From the NCBI GenBank assembly GCA_014529385.2, contig CM043957.1, forward strand, positions 67,479,503 through 67,543,502: 64,000 bases of DNA, written 5' to 3'. Under the pieces are notes generated by a model, which saw nothing but the letters and a program-made list of their open reading frames with translations, was not told the DNA's origin and did not search any database. Shown one piece after another: positions 33,358-44,628 of the stretch. How positions within the stretch are numbered: position 1 is the stretch's first letter; every line of letters begins with the position of its first letter. Both the position numbers and the translations under genes were made by a program. This stretch comes from Adiantum capillus-veneris. Lineage: Eukaryota; Streptophyta; Polypodiopsida; Polypodiales; Pteridaceae.

Positions 33358-34800
33358 TTGTATGCCTTGCATCCATCTAGCATCTTCAAAAGGATAATTC
33401 TTAAACTTAATAAGATATTGTCGGATAATCTTACCGCCTCTTAGTACCTTATCTTCATGTCAGAGAATGGACTCGGGCTGCAACACCTCTTCTTGGTCTT
33501 TGATCTCCGGTGGGTCTTCAATAGTTGGTTCTTGAGGTGGCTCTCCTTTGTAAGGCTTTAATAGGCTCACATAGAAAGCATTGTGTATGAGCCAATGAGT
33601 GGGAAACTTGAGTTGATACGCCATCTCATTGATTGGCCTAAGAATTTGGAAGGGACCATAGTATCTTTTTGCTAACTTAGCATAGTACTTTTGGTGTCCC
33701 GTAGGATTCTTGCCCGTCGTGTGCCTTAGTCAAGCCTTCAGAAATTTGAGTAAGACCCAATCATTTCTTTAAAGGCTTGGCTCTTTTGTGCTTGTCAGCA
33801 GCAGTCTTTTGCCTTTGCTGTGAGATAGAGATAGCATCCTTAATCTTTTGGAAAGATTCTTGTAGGTCTCGCCTATACTCATCTGCAGCGAAGATCTTCC
33901 TGTGTACCTTAAGCAGCAGGGGACTTTTTGATCTTCCCTCAATTACCTCAAAAGGTGCTTTTCCTGTGTAAGTATGTACAATGTTATTGTAGGCATACTC
34001 CACTAAGGGTAAGTACTTCTCCCATTGGAATCTTTGATCTACTTCCATTACATAGGCTTTTAGTAGATCGAGGATTGTTAGGTTAGCTATTTCACTTTGG
34101 CCATCCGTTTGCGGGTGATAGGCTGAAGAGAAATTTAGCCTTGTTCCTAAATTCTCAAAGAGACCCTTCCAAAAATTATTGGTCATTCTAGGATCTCTAT
34201 CCGACACTATGGACATTGGCAAGCCATGGTACTTGAAGATTTGTGAAATGAAGAGGGTTGCCATTTGATGGGCTTTGATAGTCTTTTTGACAGTTATAAA
34301 ACGAGCTTGTTTATTGAACTTGTCTACTATCGTCCATATTCCCGATTCCCATGGACAGACTTAGGCAATCCAAAGATAAAATCCATGGATATGCTCTCCC
34401 ATGGTGAATTAGGGATTGGTAAAGGTTGAAGCAATCCGGGTTGCTTCCCTCTATCAAACTTCATCTTTTGGTATACCACACATTTAGAAACATACTCTTG
34501 TATGTTAGTTTCATGGTAGGCCAATAGAAATATGTTTCAATCCCTTTTAGGGTAGATTGAATCCCTATATGCCCTGCATAAGGAGGAGCATGAGATTCAT
34601 ACATTACTTTCTCATGCAGTGAGCTAGTAACGCATAGTCTATTGCCATAGAGAAGATAACTATCTTGTAAAGTAAATGGTTCCTCTTTCTTTCCTAATGC
34701 AAGGGCTGAAATCACATCTCTAAAATCGAGATCAATATCATACTCATCTATCATAGAAGATAGATCATTGTGAGTTGCTATGGAAATCGCATTCACTCTC
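33358..34800 (-). pseudogene. Element A integrase with C-terminal chromodomain (broken)
   Basis: Coding runs from 34800 down to about 33358 in at least three frame pieces. 34796-34461 has the zinc-finger half (HAPPYAGHIGIQSTLKGI). 34524-34327 has KCVVYQKMKFDRGKQPG and the first core Asp (SMDFIFGLPKS). 34264-33761 has the second Asp and Glu region (IVSDRDPRMTNNFW; YHPQTDGQSEIANL). Near 33360-33540 a chromodomain-like segment can be read (VLRGGKIIRQYLIKFKNYPF, then EDARWM). It is interrupted by an in-frame TGA at about 33459, probably from a CGA Arg codon. The chromodomain places element A among the plant chromoviruses, whose chromodomains are thought to steer integration to particular chromatin. 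Not functional. Confidence 0.85.
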
Positions 34801-34989
34801 GGCTATCTTGAGAGTGCATTGGCTACTTGATTATGCTTGCCAGCAATGTGAGAAATATGAAAATGAAATTACGAAAGAAAATTTTTCCCACCTCATTTGT
34901 TTGTCGGAGAGCTTGGTTTGCGTCATGAAGTACTTAAGACTTTGGTGATCCGTTTGCAGAATGAAAGGAGTCCCCAATAAATAGTGCTT

Positions 34990-35688
34990 CTATGAGTCTA
35001 AGGCATGTAGAACTATGAGGAGTTCCTTTTTATATATGCCTAGAGCTTGCTCAACAGAGTCGAGCCTTCGACTTTCATAGGCTATGGTTTGCCCTTCTTG
35101 GAGCAAAACAGCTCCAGGGCAATCACCACAAGCATCATATTGGACCTCAAATGGCTTTGAGAGATCCGATAATGTAAGCATAGGTTGAGAGATAAGCTTT
35201 TATTTAAGATTTTTGAAAGCATTATTCTCCTTGGCAGACCATGTATACCTAACGTTTTTCTTTGTTAGGTCATGTAATGGTCCTGCAATTTGTGAGAACT
35301 TTTCTATGAAGCGTCTATAGTATGCACACATGCATATAAAGCTTCTTAGTTCATGAAGATTCCTTGCTTTAGGCCATCCTTTTATTACCTCTAATTTTGA
35401 TGGATCCATTTGGATGCCATCTTGAGAGATGATGTGACCTAAATATTGAATCTCTTGTAAGAAAAATTCACTTTTCTTTCGATAAACATAAAGTTTATTC
35501 TCTCTTAGAACTTGAAATATTACCTGGAGGTGGTGCTTGTGTTCGTCTAATGAATTAAAGTAGATGATGATATCATCAAAGAACACTCTAGTAAAGGTTT
35601 GGTGAGGCCTGAATAGCTTCTCCATCAAGCGGTTGAATGTGGCTGGTGCATTGATCAAGCTGTTACGGCATAAGCCGGTGTATGCCAT
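34990..35688 (-). pseudogene. Element A reverse transcriptase C-terminal half and RNase H start
   Basis: 35688-35200 begins NAPATFNRLMEKLF, passes the catalytic FFDDIIIYFNSLDEH (normally Y/F-x-DD) and the YLGHIISQDGIQMDP connection, and runs to YTWSAKENNAFKNLK. After a break, 35181-34990 continues with the start of RNase H (FEVQYDACGDCPGAVLLQEG, then ESRRLDSVEQA). The N-terminal half of the enzyme is missing at this place. It is found on the opposite strand immediately to the right (35690-36135). Confidence 0.88.
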
Positions 35689-35689
35689 G

Positions 35690-36135
35690 TGTTATGCCTT
35701 GGCTGTATTGGATGGTCTTGAACCTTAGAGGGGATGACAAGGGGTGTGGCTCATGAGGAGCGAGGGGACACTACAAACCTCAAGCTCAACAAGAGGAGAT
35801 TATGAGGCAAGTGCATGAGTTAGTTGAGAAGGGCATGGTTAGGCCTAGCTCATCTCCATTTTGTTCTCCTGTGCTAATAGTGGAAAAGAAAGATGGCACA
35901 TATCGTATGTTTGTCGACTATAGAGCACTAAATAGGATCACTATCAAGAATAGGTTTCACATTCCACGGGTAGAAGACCTATTTGCTAAGCTACAAGGGT
36001 GCACCTACTTCAGTAGGATTGACCTAAAAAGTGGCTATCATCAAATAAGGATAGTTGATCAAGACATTGTAAAGACCGCATTTCGTACTATGTTTGGTCT
36101 TTATGAATATATTGTCATGCCTTTTGGCTTGTGTA
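35690..36135 (+). pseudogene. Inverted reverse transcriptase N-terminal segment of element A
   Basis: On the plus strand about 35780-36135 encodes the front half of a Ty3 reverse transcriptase: [20 protein letters not shown], then [34 protein letters not shown], the first catalytic Asp in [14 protein letters not shown], and the edge motif YIVMPFGLC. Here the sequence stops matching. The natural continuation (NAPATF) starts the minus-strand fragment ending at 35688. Everything else in the element is on the minus strand, so this piece has been inverted in place. The C-terminal part of the protease that should lie between Gag-PR and RT is lost at the right breakpoint. Confidence 0.85.
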
Positions 36136-37933
36136 GAGGGGGGAAGAGCCCTCTACAGAGACGTCCTCTTTGTCCACATAGCTTTGGACATGGAGCCTCA
36201 ATTTGCCGATTAAGGGAGTGACTGAAGCTTCTTGCCCCTTGAAAGAACCGTCTGCGGGTAGGACATCTCCCATCTCGTAAGCTTGTATGCCTAGCTTGGT
36301 GGCCAACTCTGTGGAGAATAAAAGCATCATGTTCTCTTACCTTTCCCCAAGCATGGAATAGAGGAGATCCTTTGAGGGGAGTTTCCTCCTCTTGGATTTC
36401 GACCAAGGTAGCTCTACGAGGTTCATGGTGGGTGTTCTTTTGGGGACAAGCACGGTACGCATGCCCTTGCTCGCCGCACTTGAAACAACGGTTATATTTG
36501 CGATAACGCTCAAGCTCTTTAGGAGAGAGTTTGTTTTTGCCTTTGTAAACTCCCTTCTCCTTAGCTTTGTTGGAATTGCCCTTAGGAGACTTTTGGACAT
36601 TGTCCTTCCCCTTAGGCTCATTGGAACCCTTGTTTTCCGTGGGCTTAGAATTTCTTTTAGGCCATGTTTGGAAATTGATTCGAGAAGCCACCATAGTATG
36701 GTGTATAACCGCCGATATGGTGCGTGGCCTTTGGGAGGTGACATACTCCGCCATTTCTTCAGTTAAGCCCGCACAAAATTGTTGCTTTTGCTCTACAAAA
36801 TCCAACTTTTTGAAGACAGTGGCTTTGAGTTGTAGGTCCCAAAACTTGTCTACATATTTGTGAATGGATTCGTAGGGAGAGAGCTTCAAGTTTCGCCATT
36901 CGGTGAGTACTTTGTCTTTGGCATTGGTGGCGAAAAACTGCTTCATAATGGAAGCTCTTAAATCTTTCCATGTTCGTGGAGCTTCACCATTGGCCCGTAG
37001 GCTAGACCACCATTGTCTAGCGGACTTTTGAAAGTGCATAGCTACATGGTGTAGCTTAGAGGAATCCGTGAAGCCCTCATCTCCAAACGCCGCATCGAAC
37101 TGTTCGATAAAGGCCAAGACCTTGTTCGTAGCACCAAAGGTGCCATTGTAGGTAAGGAAAGAGATGCTCTTCCCTCCCTCTTTGAACTTCTTGAGCTTGG
37201 ACGACCTCTTCCATGCGGCATAGGATTTCTTATGGCCTCTTCTTTTTGATGATTCAAAAGTTGCACCATCACTTTCTTCAGAAGATGAAGAATTTGAGGA
37301 AGATGGAGAAGAGGGTGACCTCTTTCTCGCCTTTTTCTTGCCTTGATCTTCTTTGTCTGCACCATTACTTTCATAAGAGGAAGAGGATGAAGAAGATGGA
37401 GAAGAGGGTGTCCTATTTATCACCTTTTTCTTCTCTTGGTTTTTTTCATCCCTTTTTGAATTATGGTGTGGAGACGTGTGCGATGGTCTTCTCCTTTTTG
37501 GAGGTGATGGATAGCGTTTAGCCCACCGTCTTTGTGGAGCCATCTCCGTCGAGGTGGCAGGAGACTCACTTCTTTCTCGTTCCTTTGGTGGAGGCTCTTG
37601 AGTTCTCCTTTGAGAAGGAGACGCGTCATCAAGAAGCAAATTTCTGAGCCCTTCGTATGGATCCTCTTCTTCTTCCCGAATTGGAGAGAGGCCTCTTTTG
37701 GAAGTCTCACAAGGAGGCTTCCTAGGTACTCTCTCGTCATGGTGGGGAGCTTGGAGAATCCCATGAGCACGAAGCTGCCGTTGCACTTCACTTTGGAGGG
37801 ATGGATTGCCCATGGCTTGATGAAGCCTAGAAACAAGGTAGTTAACAAGCATAGGCGCATCATTAGTAGCCTGCTCATTAGCAAAATCAAAGTTATCAAC
37901 ATTAATTTCACTCTCTTTACTATTGTCAGCCAA
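36136..37933 (-). pseudogene. Element A Gag and partial protease
   Basis: The open frame starts at 37933 (MADNSKESEINVD) and runs about 600 codons. Residues 60-250 are low-complexity, rich in Ser, Arg and Lys (runs such as SPSSSSSSSYES). The Gag capsid fold lies at about 260-420 (QFDAAFGDEGFTD, ARQWWSSLRANGE, RTWKDLRASIMKQFF). A CCHC knuckle, CFKCGEQGHAYRACP, lies near residue 480. Beyond it the frame slips. The protease continues in another frame at 36330-36136 (STELATKLGIQAYEMGDVLP, then [11 protein letters not shown]). The catalytic Asp-Ser/Thr-Gly loop is not readable because it falls at the frame break. The protease is then cut by the inversion breakpoint at about 36135. Confidence 0.85.
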
Positions 37934-38337
37934 TCTAACAACTTTTAGGTGTAAACTTTTTAGGTGTACTTTGGCACTTCAAGCCCTAGTTGCTACTCAT
38001 CTTTACCCCTTAAGAAAAAGCACTCAAGCTACTGTACCCGTGGCTCGAATACCATTAATTGCAAGGAATAGAAGAGAGGATCGTTCAACACCAAAACAGC
38101 ATCGGCTCCTGTCAAGCTTCTAATAGCTCAATAGTGGTTAAGCCATAGGCAAGCCCCGTAGAACTCCACTATTAAGACCATAGCTCTCGATGGTGATGCC
38201 CCGTTATCTGCACGAAGGCAGGCACACTGCAAGGCTGAAAACTCCCTATTCTACTTACTCAAATGCAATTAATAGTACCAACCATTTATAGCTAGCTTAA
38301 GGACCTCCCTTCTTGAGCAAGAGAAGAGAAACCTTGT

Positions 38338-38350
38338 GCTCTGATACCAA
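38338..38350 (-). other. Primer-binding site of element A
   Basis: The plus strand reads 'gctctgataccaa' directly before the LTR start TGTAACATT. The minus strand reads TTGGTATCAGAGC, matching the 3' end of plant initiator-Met tRNA as used by many plant LTR elements. Confidence 0.88.
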
Positions 38351-38720
38351 TGTAACATTTAATGGCCTAGTAACTTGTGTGTAGCGGAAAATAGCTTGAA
38401 CATAGTGAGAATTTCATTAGAATAGATTCCTAATGAGAATAACAAGAGTGCTTGGGTGGAGAGAGAAACAAAAAGTATAACACCTAGTTAGATAGCATGA
38501 ACAATACTTCAAAAGTGAGAGAAATTAAGCTATTGACAATAGTTGAGGACCGGATTTACATGGAGTCGGTCCCCCCTCCAAAAGGCTTTGTATTACGGTT
38601 TTTCCCATCAAGAGAGACATTTTACAATAAAATTCTTTATGTTCCTTCAATACTACTTAGTGCAATGAAGATGGAAACCTCAAGCACTAAGCAAAACACT
38701 TATAAAACACAACATCAATT
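38351..38720 (-). repeat. Element A right LTR, piece 1
   Basis: Matches 18712-18861 plus 21521-21750 without element C. It is cut by copia element D after CAATT. Confidence 0.9.
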
Positions 38721-38805
38721 TGTTAGAAAATAAGACGTAGCTAAATAGATTTTTGAGTAGATTACTTAATGGAGAGAGATAGATTTCACACACAAGAGAT
38801 TATAG

Positions 38806-38868
<63 letters not shown>

Positions 38869-39542
38869 CACGATATACGTGGTTCACCCAGTGTGGGCTA
38901 CGTCCACGGGAAAGCAGCCACTCAATGGCTTTAGCACTTCAATAGAAGAAGTGGTTTACAAAGGGATTAAACCCTTGATAGAGCTCCCGCCTTGCTTCAC
39001 TCTCACCACCTCACACACACCTTGTTGCATCAACTTCACACTATGAAATGTGTGTAGAAATGGCCTCCTTTTATAGGCCAAAAGGGTTGCCTCTCTTACG
39101 AGAGACAGCCATGTGTAGCCACCCTTGTGCGAATAAGTTCAAATCGGACCCTCCAATCCGCCCATGTGTGGCCGCCCTTGAGAAGACAAGTCCGCTTTTG
39201 AATTCGGCCACCGGCCATTGACTTCCGACCACCGATCACCAGCCATTGACTTCCGACCACCGGCCATCGGCCATTGACTACCGGCCATCGGCCAACCGAC
39301 CGGTTTTTTTCCGACCACTTTTCGGCCGCCGTCCGGCCATAATATTCTGGCGAAAAAAAAGTCTCGGGAGCCTCCGCCCCCGAGGCCTCTAAAGTTGCCC
39401 CTGATTCTTGTCCGTGAAGATTTTGGTTTCCGGTGAGTGATTTTCCTTCACGCACGATGGCTTCTCCTCATAATGGGGGCCTTACAAATGTGCGCCTTTA
39501 CCACAGAAAATTACAAGGGTAAATCAAGCTCCATACTTAACA
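38721..39542 (-). repeat. Element D LTR (left; 3' LTR in element orientation)
   Basis: 822 bp, including (GA)n at about 38811-38864. It contains repeated 'gaccaccggccatcggccat' style blocks near 39205-39300. Confidence 0.92.
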
Positions 39543-39602
39543 ATCTCCCACTTTGAGACTGATCTCCAAACCAAACCTGTGATTGCTTTCCATTCTGGCT
39601 TC

Positions 39603-41660
39603 TTATCCTTGAATGCCGATTGAAGATGAGCAAAAGCTCAACTTCTCCTTGTTGACCACCTTTGTAAACATGTCTGCAGGATTTTCACTTGTATGCACCT
39701 TTCCTAGCTTTAGCTGTTCCTCTTCCAAAAGAGTGCGTATGAAGTGGTATCTCACCTCAATGTGCTTTGTCCTTGAATGAAAGGCTGAGTTCTTCGCAAG
39801 ATGGATAGCGCTTTGGCTATCACTGTACAAGACACAATTGTCTTGTTTGAATCCAAGCTCTTCTAAGAATCTGTGAAGCCACATAATTTCTTTGCTTGCC
39901 TCTGTCATTGCTACATACTCTGCTTCCGTGGTAGAAAGTGAAACCACTTTCTGCAGCTTTGAAGCCAAGCTTATTGCTGTGCCTCCAACCGTGAACACAT
40001 AGCCAGTAGTGCTCCTTTGAGTATCTTTGTCACCAGCCATATCTGCATCAGCATACCCTTCTAGAAAAATATCAGTTCCTCCAAAATACAAAGCATTTGT
40101 TGTTGTCCCTTTTAGATACCTAAGTATCCACTTCACAGCTTGCCAATGCTCTTTACCTAGGTTGTCCATGAACCTACTCACAACTCCCACTGCATGTGCA
40201 ATGTATGGCCTTGTCCAGACCATAGCATACATTAGAGAACCTACCGCTGCAGCATATGGAACTTTAGAGATATAGGCTATCTCCTCTTGTGTCTTTGGAC
40301 ACATATCCTTCGTTAGTTTAAAATGACCAGCCAAAGGTGTAGAAACTGGTTTTGCATTTTGCATTGCAAACCTTTCTAGTACCTTCTTGACGTAATCTTC
40401 TTGAGATAGCTTTATTGTCTTCTTCGTCCTGTCCCTTGATATTTTCATACCAAGTATCCTCTTTGCAGCACCTAAATCTTTCATTGAAAAAGATTTGGAC
40501 ACCTCCTCTTTTAGGTCTTTGATGTCCTGCATGTTAGCACTTGCAATCAACATGTCATCAACATACAACATTAGGATGATGAATTTCCCATCTCCCAAAT
40601 TCTCCGTGTAGACGCAGTGATCCGAGTTGCATCTTATGAATCCATGATCCAACATCCATCGATCAAACTTCAAGTACCATTGTCTTGATGCTTGCTTTAA
40701 ACCATACAAGCTCTTCTTTAATCTGCAAACCATTTTCTCCTTACCTTTTACTTCATACCCCTTTGGTTGAAGCATGTAGATTTCCTCCTCTAAGTCACCG
40801 TGAGGGAATGCCGTATTTACATCCATTTGCTCGAGATTTAGATCATGAGCAGCCACAAGGCTTAAGACAAGCCTAATTGAGTTCATTTTTACAACAGGAG
40901 AAAATATTTCATTGAAGTCAATGCCTTTCTTTTGAGAAAAACCTTTTACCACAAGCCTAGACTTGTACCTTTTCTTCCCACCTTCTTCTTCCTTTAGCTT
41001 GTACACCCATTTGTTTTGAAGTGCCCACTTACCTTTAGGCAACTCAACCAACTCCCATGTTTGGTTGCGATGTAGTGAGTTCATCTCCACTTGCATGCTC
41101 TTCGTCCATTCTTCTTTGGATTCATGTTGCATAGCTTCTTCATATGATTCCGGCTCTCCAAAATCTGAGATCAAGAGATGGTTGAAGGAAGGAACAAACC
41201 TTTCTGGAGGTCTACTTGCTCTTGTAGATCTTTGGGGAATAGGTTGAGGCTCCTCATTTGGTTGACGTTGTTGCACATTGTCACCGTTTGCAGTCCTTGA
41301 GTCTTCACCTTCCTCAAGCTCCATGTACTCATCGCCTATTTCTTTTGTTTGTTTTCTTTCCAAGTAATCTTTGTACATATTTTGTTCCTTAAAAATTACA
41401 TCCCTACTCCTTAAGATTTTACCATCTTCAGGATTCCATAGGCGATACCCAAAGTCTCCTTCTCCATAGCCAATGAAGAAACACTTTTTGGACTTTGCAT
41501 CTAACTTTGATCTTAGGCTTCTATCTATGTGCATGAACGCAAGACCGCCTAGTGGCAAATAGAGGTCCTTCTGGTAGAGATAGTCTTCAATCTGCATCTT
41601 CCAATGTTGGTAGTTTTTGCCGTTGAACTTCTCAATCTTGAGCTTCCCTTCCTCCGCCAT
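39603..41660 (-). CDS. Element D Gag/reverse transcriptase-RNase H fusion
   Basis: 685 codons. Residues 1-41 are the Gag N terminus, matching the start of the ORF at 48574 (EGKLKIEKFNGKNYQHWKMQ). At residue 42 it jumps in frame to the integrase C-terminal region (FMHIDRSLRSKLDAKSKKCF), so the rest of Gag, the protease and the integrase core are absent. RT follows (residues about 200-440; KWVYKLKEEEGG, FSPVVKMNSIRL, catalytic YVDD with Asp368-369). RNase H runs about 520-660 (YADADMAGD, STTEAEYVA, LYSDSQSAIHLAKN). One conserved position is changed: TRPYIAHAV has Tyr where most copia proteins have Asp. The ORF is uninterrupted. A template-switch deletion during reverse transcription would explain it. 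Whether the product is made is unknown. Confidence 0.9.
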   Translation of the reverse strand: MAEEGKLKIEKFNGKNYQHWKMQIEDYLYQKDLYLPLGGLAFMHIDRSLRSKLDAKSKKCFFIGYGEGDFGYRLWNPEDGKILRSRDVIFKEQNMYKDYLERKQTKEIGDEYMELEEGEDSRTANGDNVQQRQPNEEPQPIPQRSTRASRPPERFVPSFNHLLISDFGEPESYEEAMQHESKEEWTKSMQVEMNSLHRNQTWELVELPKGKWALQNKWVYKLKEEEGGKKRYKSRLVVKGFSQKKGIDFNEIFSPVVKMNSIRLVLSLVAAHDLNLEQMDVNTAFPHGDLEEEIYMLQPKGYEVKGKEKMVCRLKKSLYGLKQASRQWYLKFDRWMLDHGFIRCNSDHCVYTENLGDGKFIILMLYVDDMLIASANMQDIKDLKEEVSKSFSMKDLGAAKRILGMKISRDRTKKTIKLSQEDYVKKVLERFAMQNAKPVSTPLAGHFKLTKDMCPKTQEEIAYISKVPYAAAVGSLMYAMVWTRPYIAHAVGVVSRFMDNLGKEHWQAVKWILRYLKGTTTNALYFGGTDIFLEGYADADMAGDKDTQRSTTGYVFTVGGTAISLASKLQKVVSLSTTEAEYVAMTEASKEIMWLHRFLEELGFKQDNCVLYSDSQSAIHLAKNSAFHSRTKHIEVRYHFIRTLLEEEQLKLGKVHTSENPADMFTKVVNKEKLSFCSSSIGIQG

Positions 41661-41689
41661 AACCTTTCTGCATTTTGCATTGCAAACCT

Positions 41690-42700
41690 TTCTAGTACCT
41701 TCTTGATGTAATCTTCTTGAGATAGCTTTATTGTCTTCTTCGTCCTGTCCCTTGATATTTTCATACCAAGTATCCTCTTTGCAGCACCTAAATCTTTCAT
41801 TGAAAAATATTTGGACAGCTCCTCTTTTAGGTCTTTGATGTCCTGCATGTTAGCACTTGCAATCAACATGTCATCAACATACAACATTAGGATGATGAAT
41901 TTCCCATCTCCCAAATTCTTCGTGTAGACGCAGTGATCCGAGTTGCATCTTGTGAATCCATGATCCAACATCCATCGATCAAACTTCAAGTACCATTGTC
42001 TTGATGCTTGCTTTAAACCATACAAGCTCTTCTTTAATCTGCAAACCATTTTCTCCTTACCTTTTACTTCATACCCCTTTGGTTGAAGCATGTAGATTTC
42101 CTCCTCTAAATCACCGTGAGGGAATGCCGTATTTACATCCATTTGCTCGAGATTTAGATCATGAGCAGCCACAAGGCTTAAGACAAGCCTAATTGAGTTC
42201 ATTTTTACAACAGGAGAAAATATTTCATTGAAGCCAATACCTTTCTTTTGAGAAAAACCTTTTACCACAAGCCTAGACTTGTACCTTTTCTTCCCACCTT
42301 CTTCTTCCTTCAGCTTGTACACCCATTTTTTTTGAAGTGCCCGCTTACCTTTAGGCAACTCAACCAACTCCCATGTTTGGTTGCGATGTAGTGAGTCCAT
42401 CTCCACTTGCATGCTCTTCGTCCATTCTTCTTTGAATTCATGTTTCATAACTTCTTCGTATGATTCCGGCTCTCCAGAATCTGAGATCAAGAGATGGTTG
42501 AAGGAAGGAACAAACCTTTCTGGAGGTCTACTTGCTCTTGTAGATCTTCGGAGAATAGGTTGAGGCTCCTCATTTGGTTGATGTTGTTGCACATTGTCAC
42601 CGTTTGTAGTCCTTGAGTCTTCACCGTCCTGAAGCTCCATGTACTCATCACCTGTTTCTTTTGTTTGTTTTCTTTACAAGTAATCTTTGTACATATTTTG
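41690..42700 (-). pseudogene. Element D second, truncated reverse transcriptase copy
   Basis: This region duplicates about 960 bp of the adjacent fusion ORF, from DEYMELQDGEDSR to LERFAMQNA, with about 97% identity by eye. It includes YVDDMLIASANMQ. After FAMQNA the sequence jumps to the leader of the Gag start at 41660, so RNase H is missing. Upstream, at about 42677, a TAA replaces the Glu codon of the sister copy (YLERKQTKE). It connects through element E to the integrase at 46460. It is the truncated end of the upstream gene set. Confidence 0.88.
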
Positions 42701-42891
42701 TGAAGGGGATCGGGGAGCACCACAGACGGAGAGTGAGAGAGAGAGAGAAGGAGACACACACAATGTGGGTGGAGAGACTGTGAAGTGGCAGCTCCCCCTA
42801 TACAGTATACTCACTATAAGTATAGGGTAACAGTGGGCGGGCGCCCATGACCTGCGCGACCGGTCAAGGCACATAGGTCTTAACCCCAACA
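42701..42891 (-). repeat. Element E LTR (left)
   Basis: 191 bp, TG...CA. It includes a short GA run, and the two copies differ at only a few positions. Confidence 0.92.
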
Positions 42892-42966
42892 ACCTCCCAC
42901 TTAAAGGCCAATGTGCCTTTAAGCAAGATCTACTAGTGTACAACTAATAGAAGGTGAGATATTCTC

Positions 42967-44628
42967 TCAACCTATGCCCACTGACTCTCGATGAGCTAGT
43001 GCATCCGGCTCTACTGATAGACAAACATCCCGCTGCGGAAGCCACACAGAGCTAGCTCCAAGCTCTGCAAATAGTCTACAAGAGCTCATGCACTCTTGCA
43101 AGTATCGGTCTAATACCTGCAAATCTCCCCTATGCTCTATGCCGAGATCAATCATCGAACAACTAATCAACCCTGCTGCAAATGGTCCCACTGTAGCTGC
43201 TATGTCGGGCCTCGAGATCAACATCTCGTACATGAGGACACCGAACGTTGATGCAACCCTGGCAACCTCTGCCACCTCCAACTCAGAACTCAACTCATGG
43301 CAATCCTGTCCCCTATCAAAGAGACCATGGCACTCTGACTCCGAGCTCTGGAGTGACTCCTCGTACCCACCACATATCACATGTGTACCAAGAGTATCCA
43401 TCTGTCCTGAATCTGCATCAAGCTCTGGCATAAGCATATCAAGAAATGACTCCACAATAGCCGACATCTGAGCATCCATGTGAGTCATCTCTGTCATCAC
43501 CTCTGATGACTCATCCTGCTGTGACTCACTAGAGCTATCCCGCTCTACCTGTGCATCGGTAGACGCAACTTGAACAACAAGGTCACTGCTCTGCACTCCA
43601 TGCAAAGCATCCTGCAACCCACAAGCAAAAGAGACTCGCCTGCTCTCTCGCTCTCCACCTGGCTGCATGATCACAGAGACAACACCGTCTCTCGCATGAT
43701 CCACATGCAATGGGTAACCTATACCACTCCTGGCACCTCTCGCAATCACTAGCGAACCCAAATGCATCACAAAATCTCGCTCTCGTAGCGAAATCTGACA
43801 TCCACAATCTCTAAGCTGACCAATCGAGATCAAACTCACTGTCAAATTTGGTACATAGCGCACATGTCGTAAAAAGTAAGATGCACCATTCGGTAATGAC
43901 AGTCTCACATCTCCTGCACCTGCTATCGCATGCACCGATCCATCGGTCAAACGTACACCGCCAAGCATCCCGCTAGAATAGCTACAAAACCATTCACGAT
44001 GCGGCGTGACATGAAACATAGCATCTACGTCTAGCAACCACTGTGAAGGGAGTGCACTATCCACATGTACAGCATCTCGTGCATAGCTCGAGGTAAAAGT
44101 GACATCCCCATCACTAGTATACTCCGACACTACATCTGCCTCAACTGTCAAAGCAAGTGAGTCCATGGAATCACTACATACATCTCTGAGACGGCCATGT
44201 CTCCTACGATGTCGCATACGACAAAAACAGCGCCGTCTAACGTGTCCAGAATGACCACAATACCAACATGTGACCTGTCAGCGTGCTCGTGAATGTACAT
44301 GTCTCACACGAGTCCGTGATGGCTCATATCTATCATACATATCATGTAATCTGCGCCAAAGTGCTCTCGAAGTAGTCTCATACATAACAAGAGCATATAC
44401 AGATTCCACAAGGTGCAAAGAGAGTGTAGATAGTGCCATCTCCTCTAGCTCCTACCACTGATCATCAGACATGTTTGAAGGTCTACCTCCATCACCACTC
44501 AATGGTCGATGCAACCCTTGCTGTGTCAATGCATCAAGCATACACTCTCTCCATGCCGCAAAGTCTGACCCATCAAACATGCGCATCTGTGAGAGGTCAC
44601 AATCTGATCGATCACCTGTCTCTGCCAT
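42967..44628 (-). pseudogene. Element E Gag-protease-RT/RH compressed frame
   Basis: One frame of 554 codons runs from MAETGDRSDCDLSQM (44628) to 42967. It is broken only by TAG at 44452-44454 and TGA at 44278-44280. In order: a copia Gag start (FDGSDFAAWRECMLDALTQQ), a short capsid part (ALVMYETTSRALWRRLHDMY), a CCHC-like knuckle (CWYCGHSGHVRRRC), and a protease-like domain with its flap region (FHVTPHREWF, VRYVPNLTVSLISIGQL). An acidic linker follows, then a fragment resembling the RT/RNase H boundary (GVLMYEMLISRPDIAATVGP). The protease active site reads LLDVDAMFHV where copia proteins have DSGA, so catalysis is probably lost. The last 416 codons have no stop despite the missing integrase and RT palm. 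Confidence 0.8.

Noticed and set aside
37213-37948. Plus- and minus-strand ORFs over element A gag
   Set aside because: Off-frame readings of the Ser/Arg-rich gag linker.
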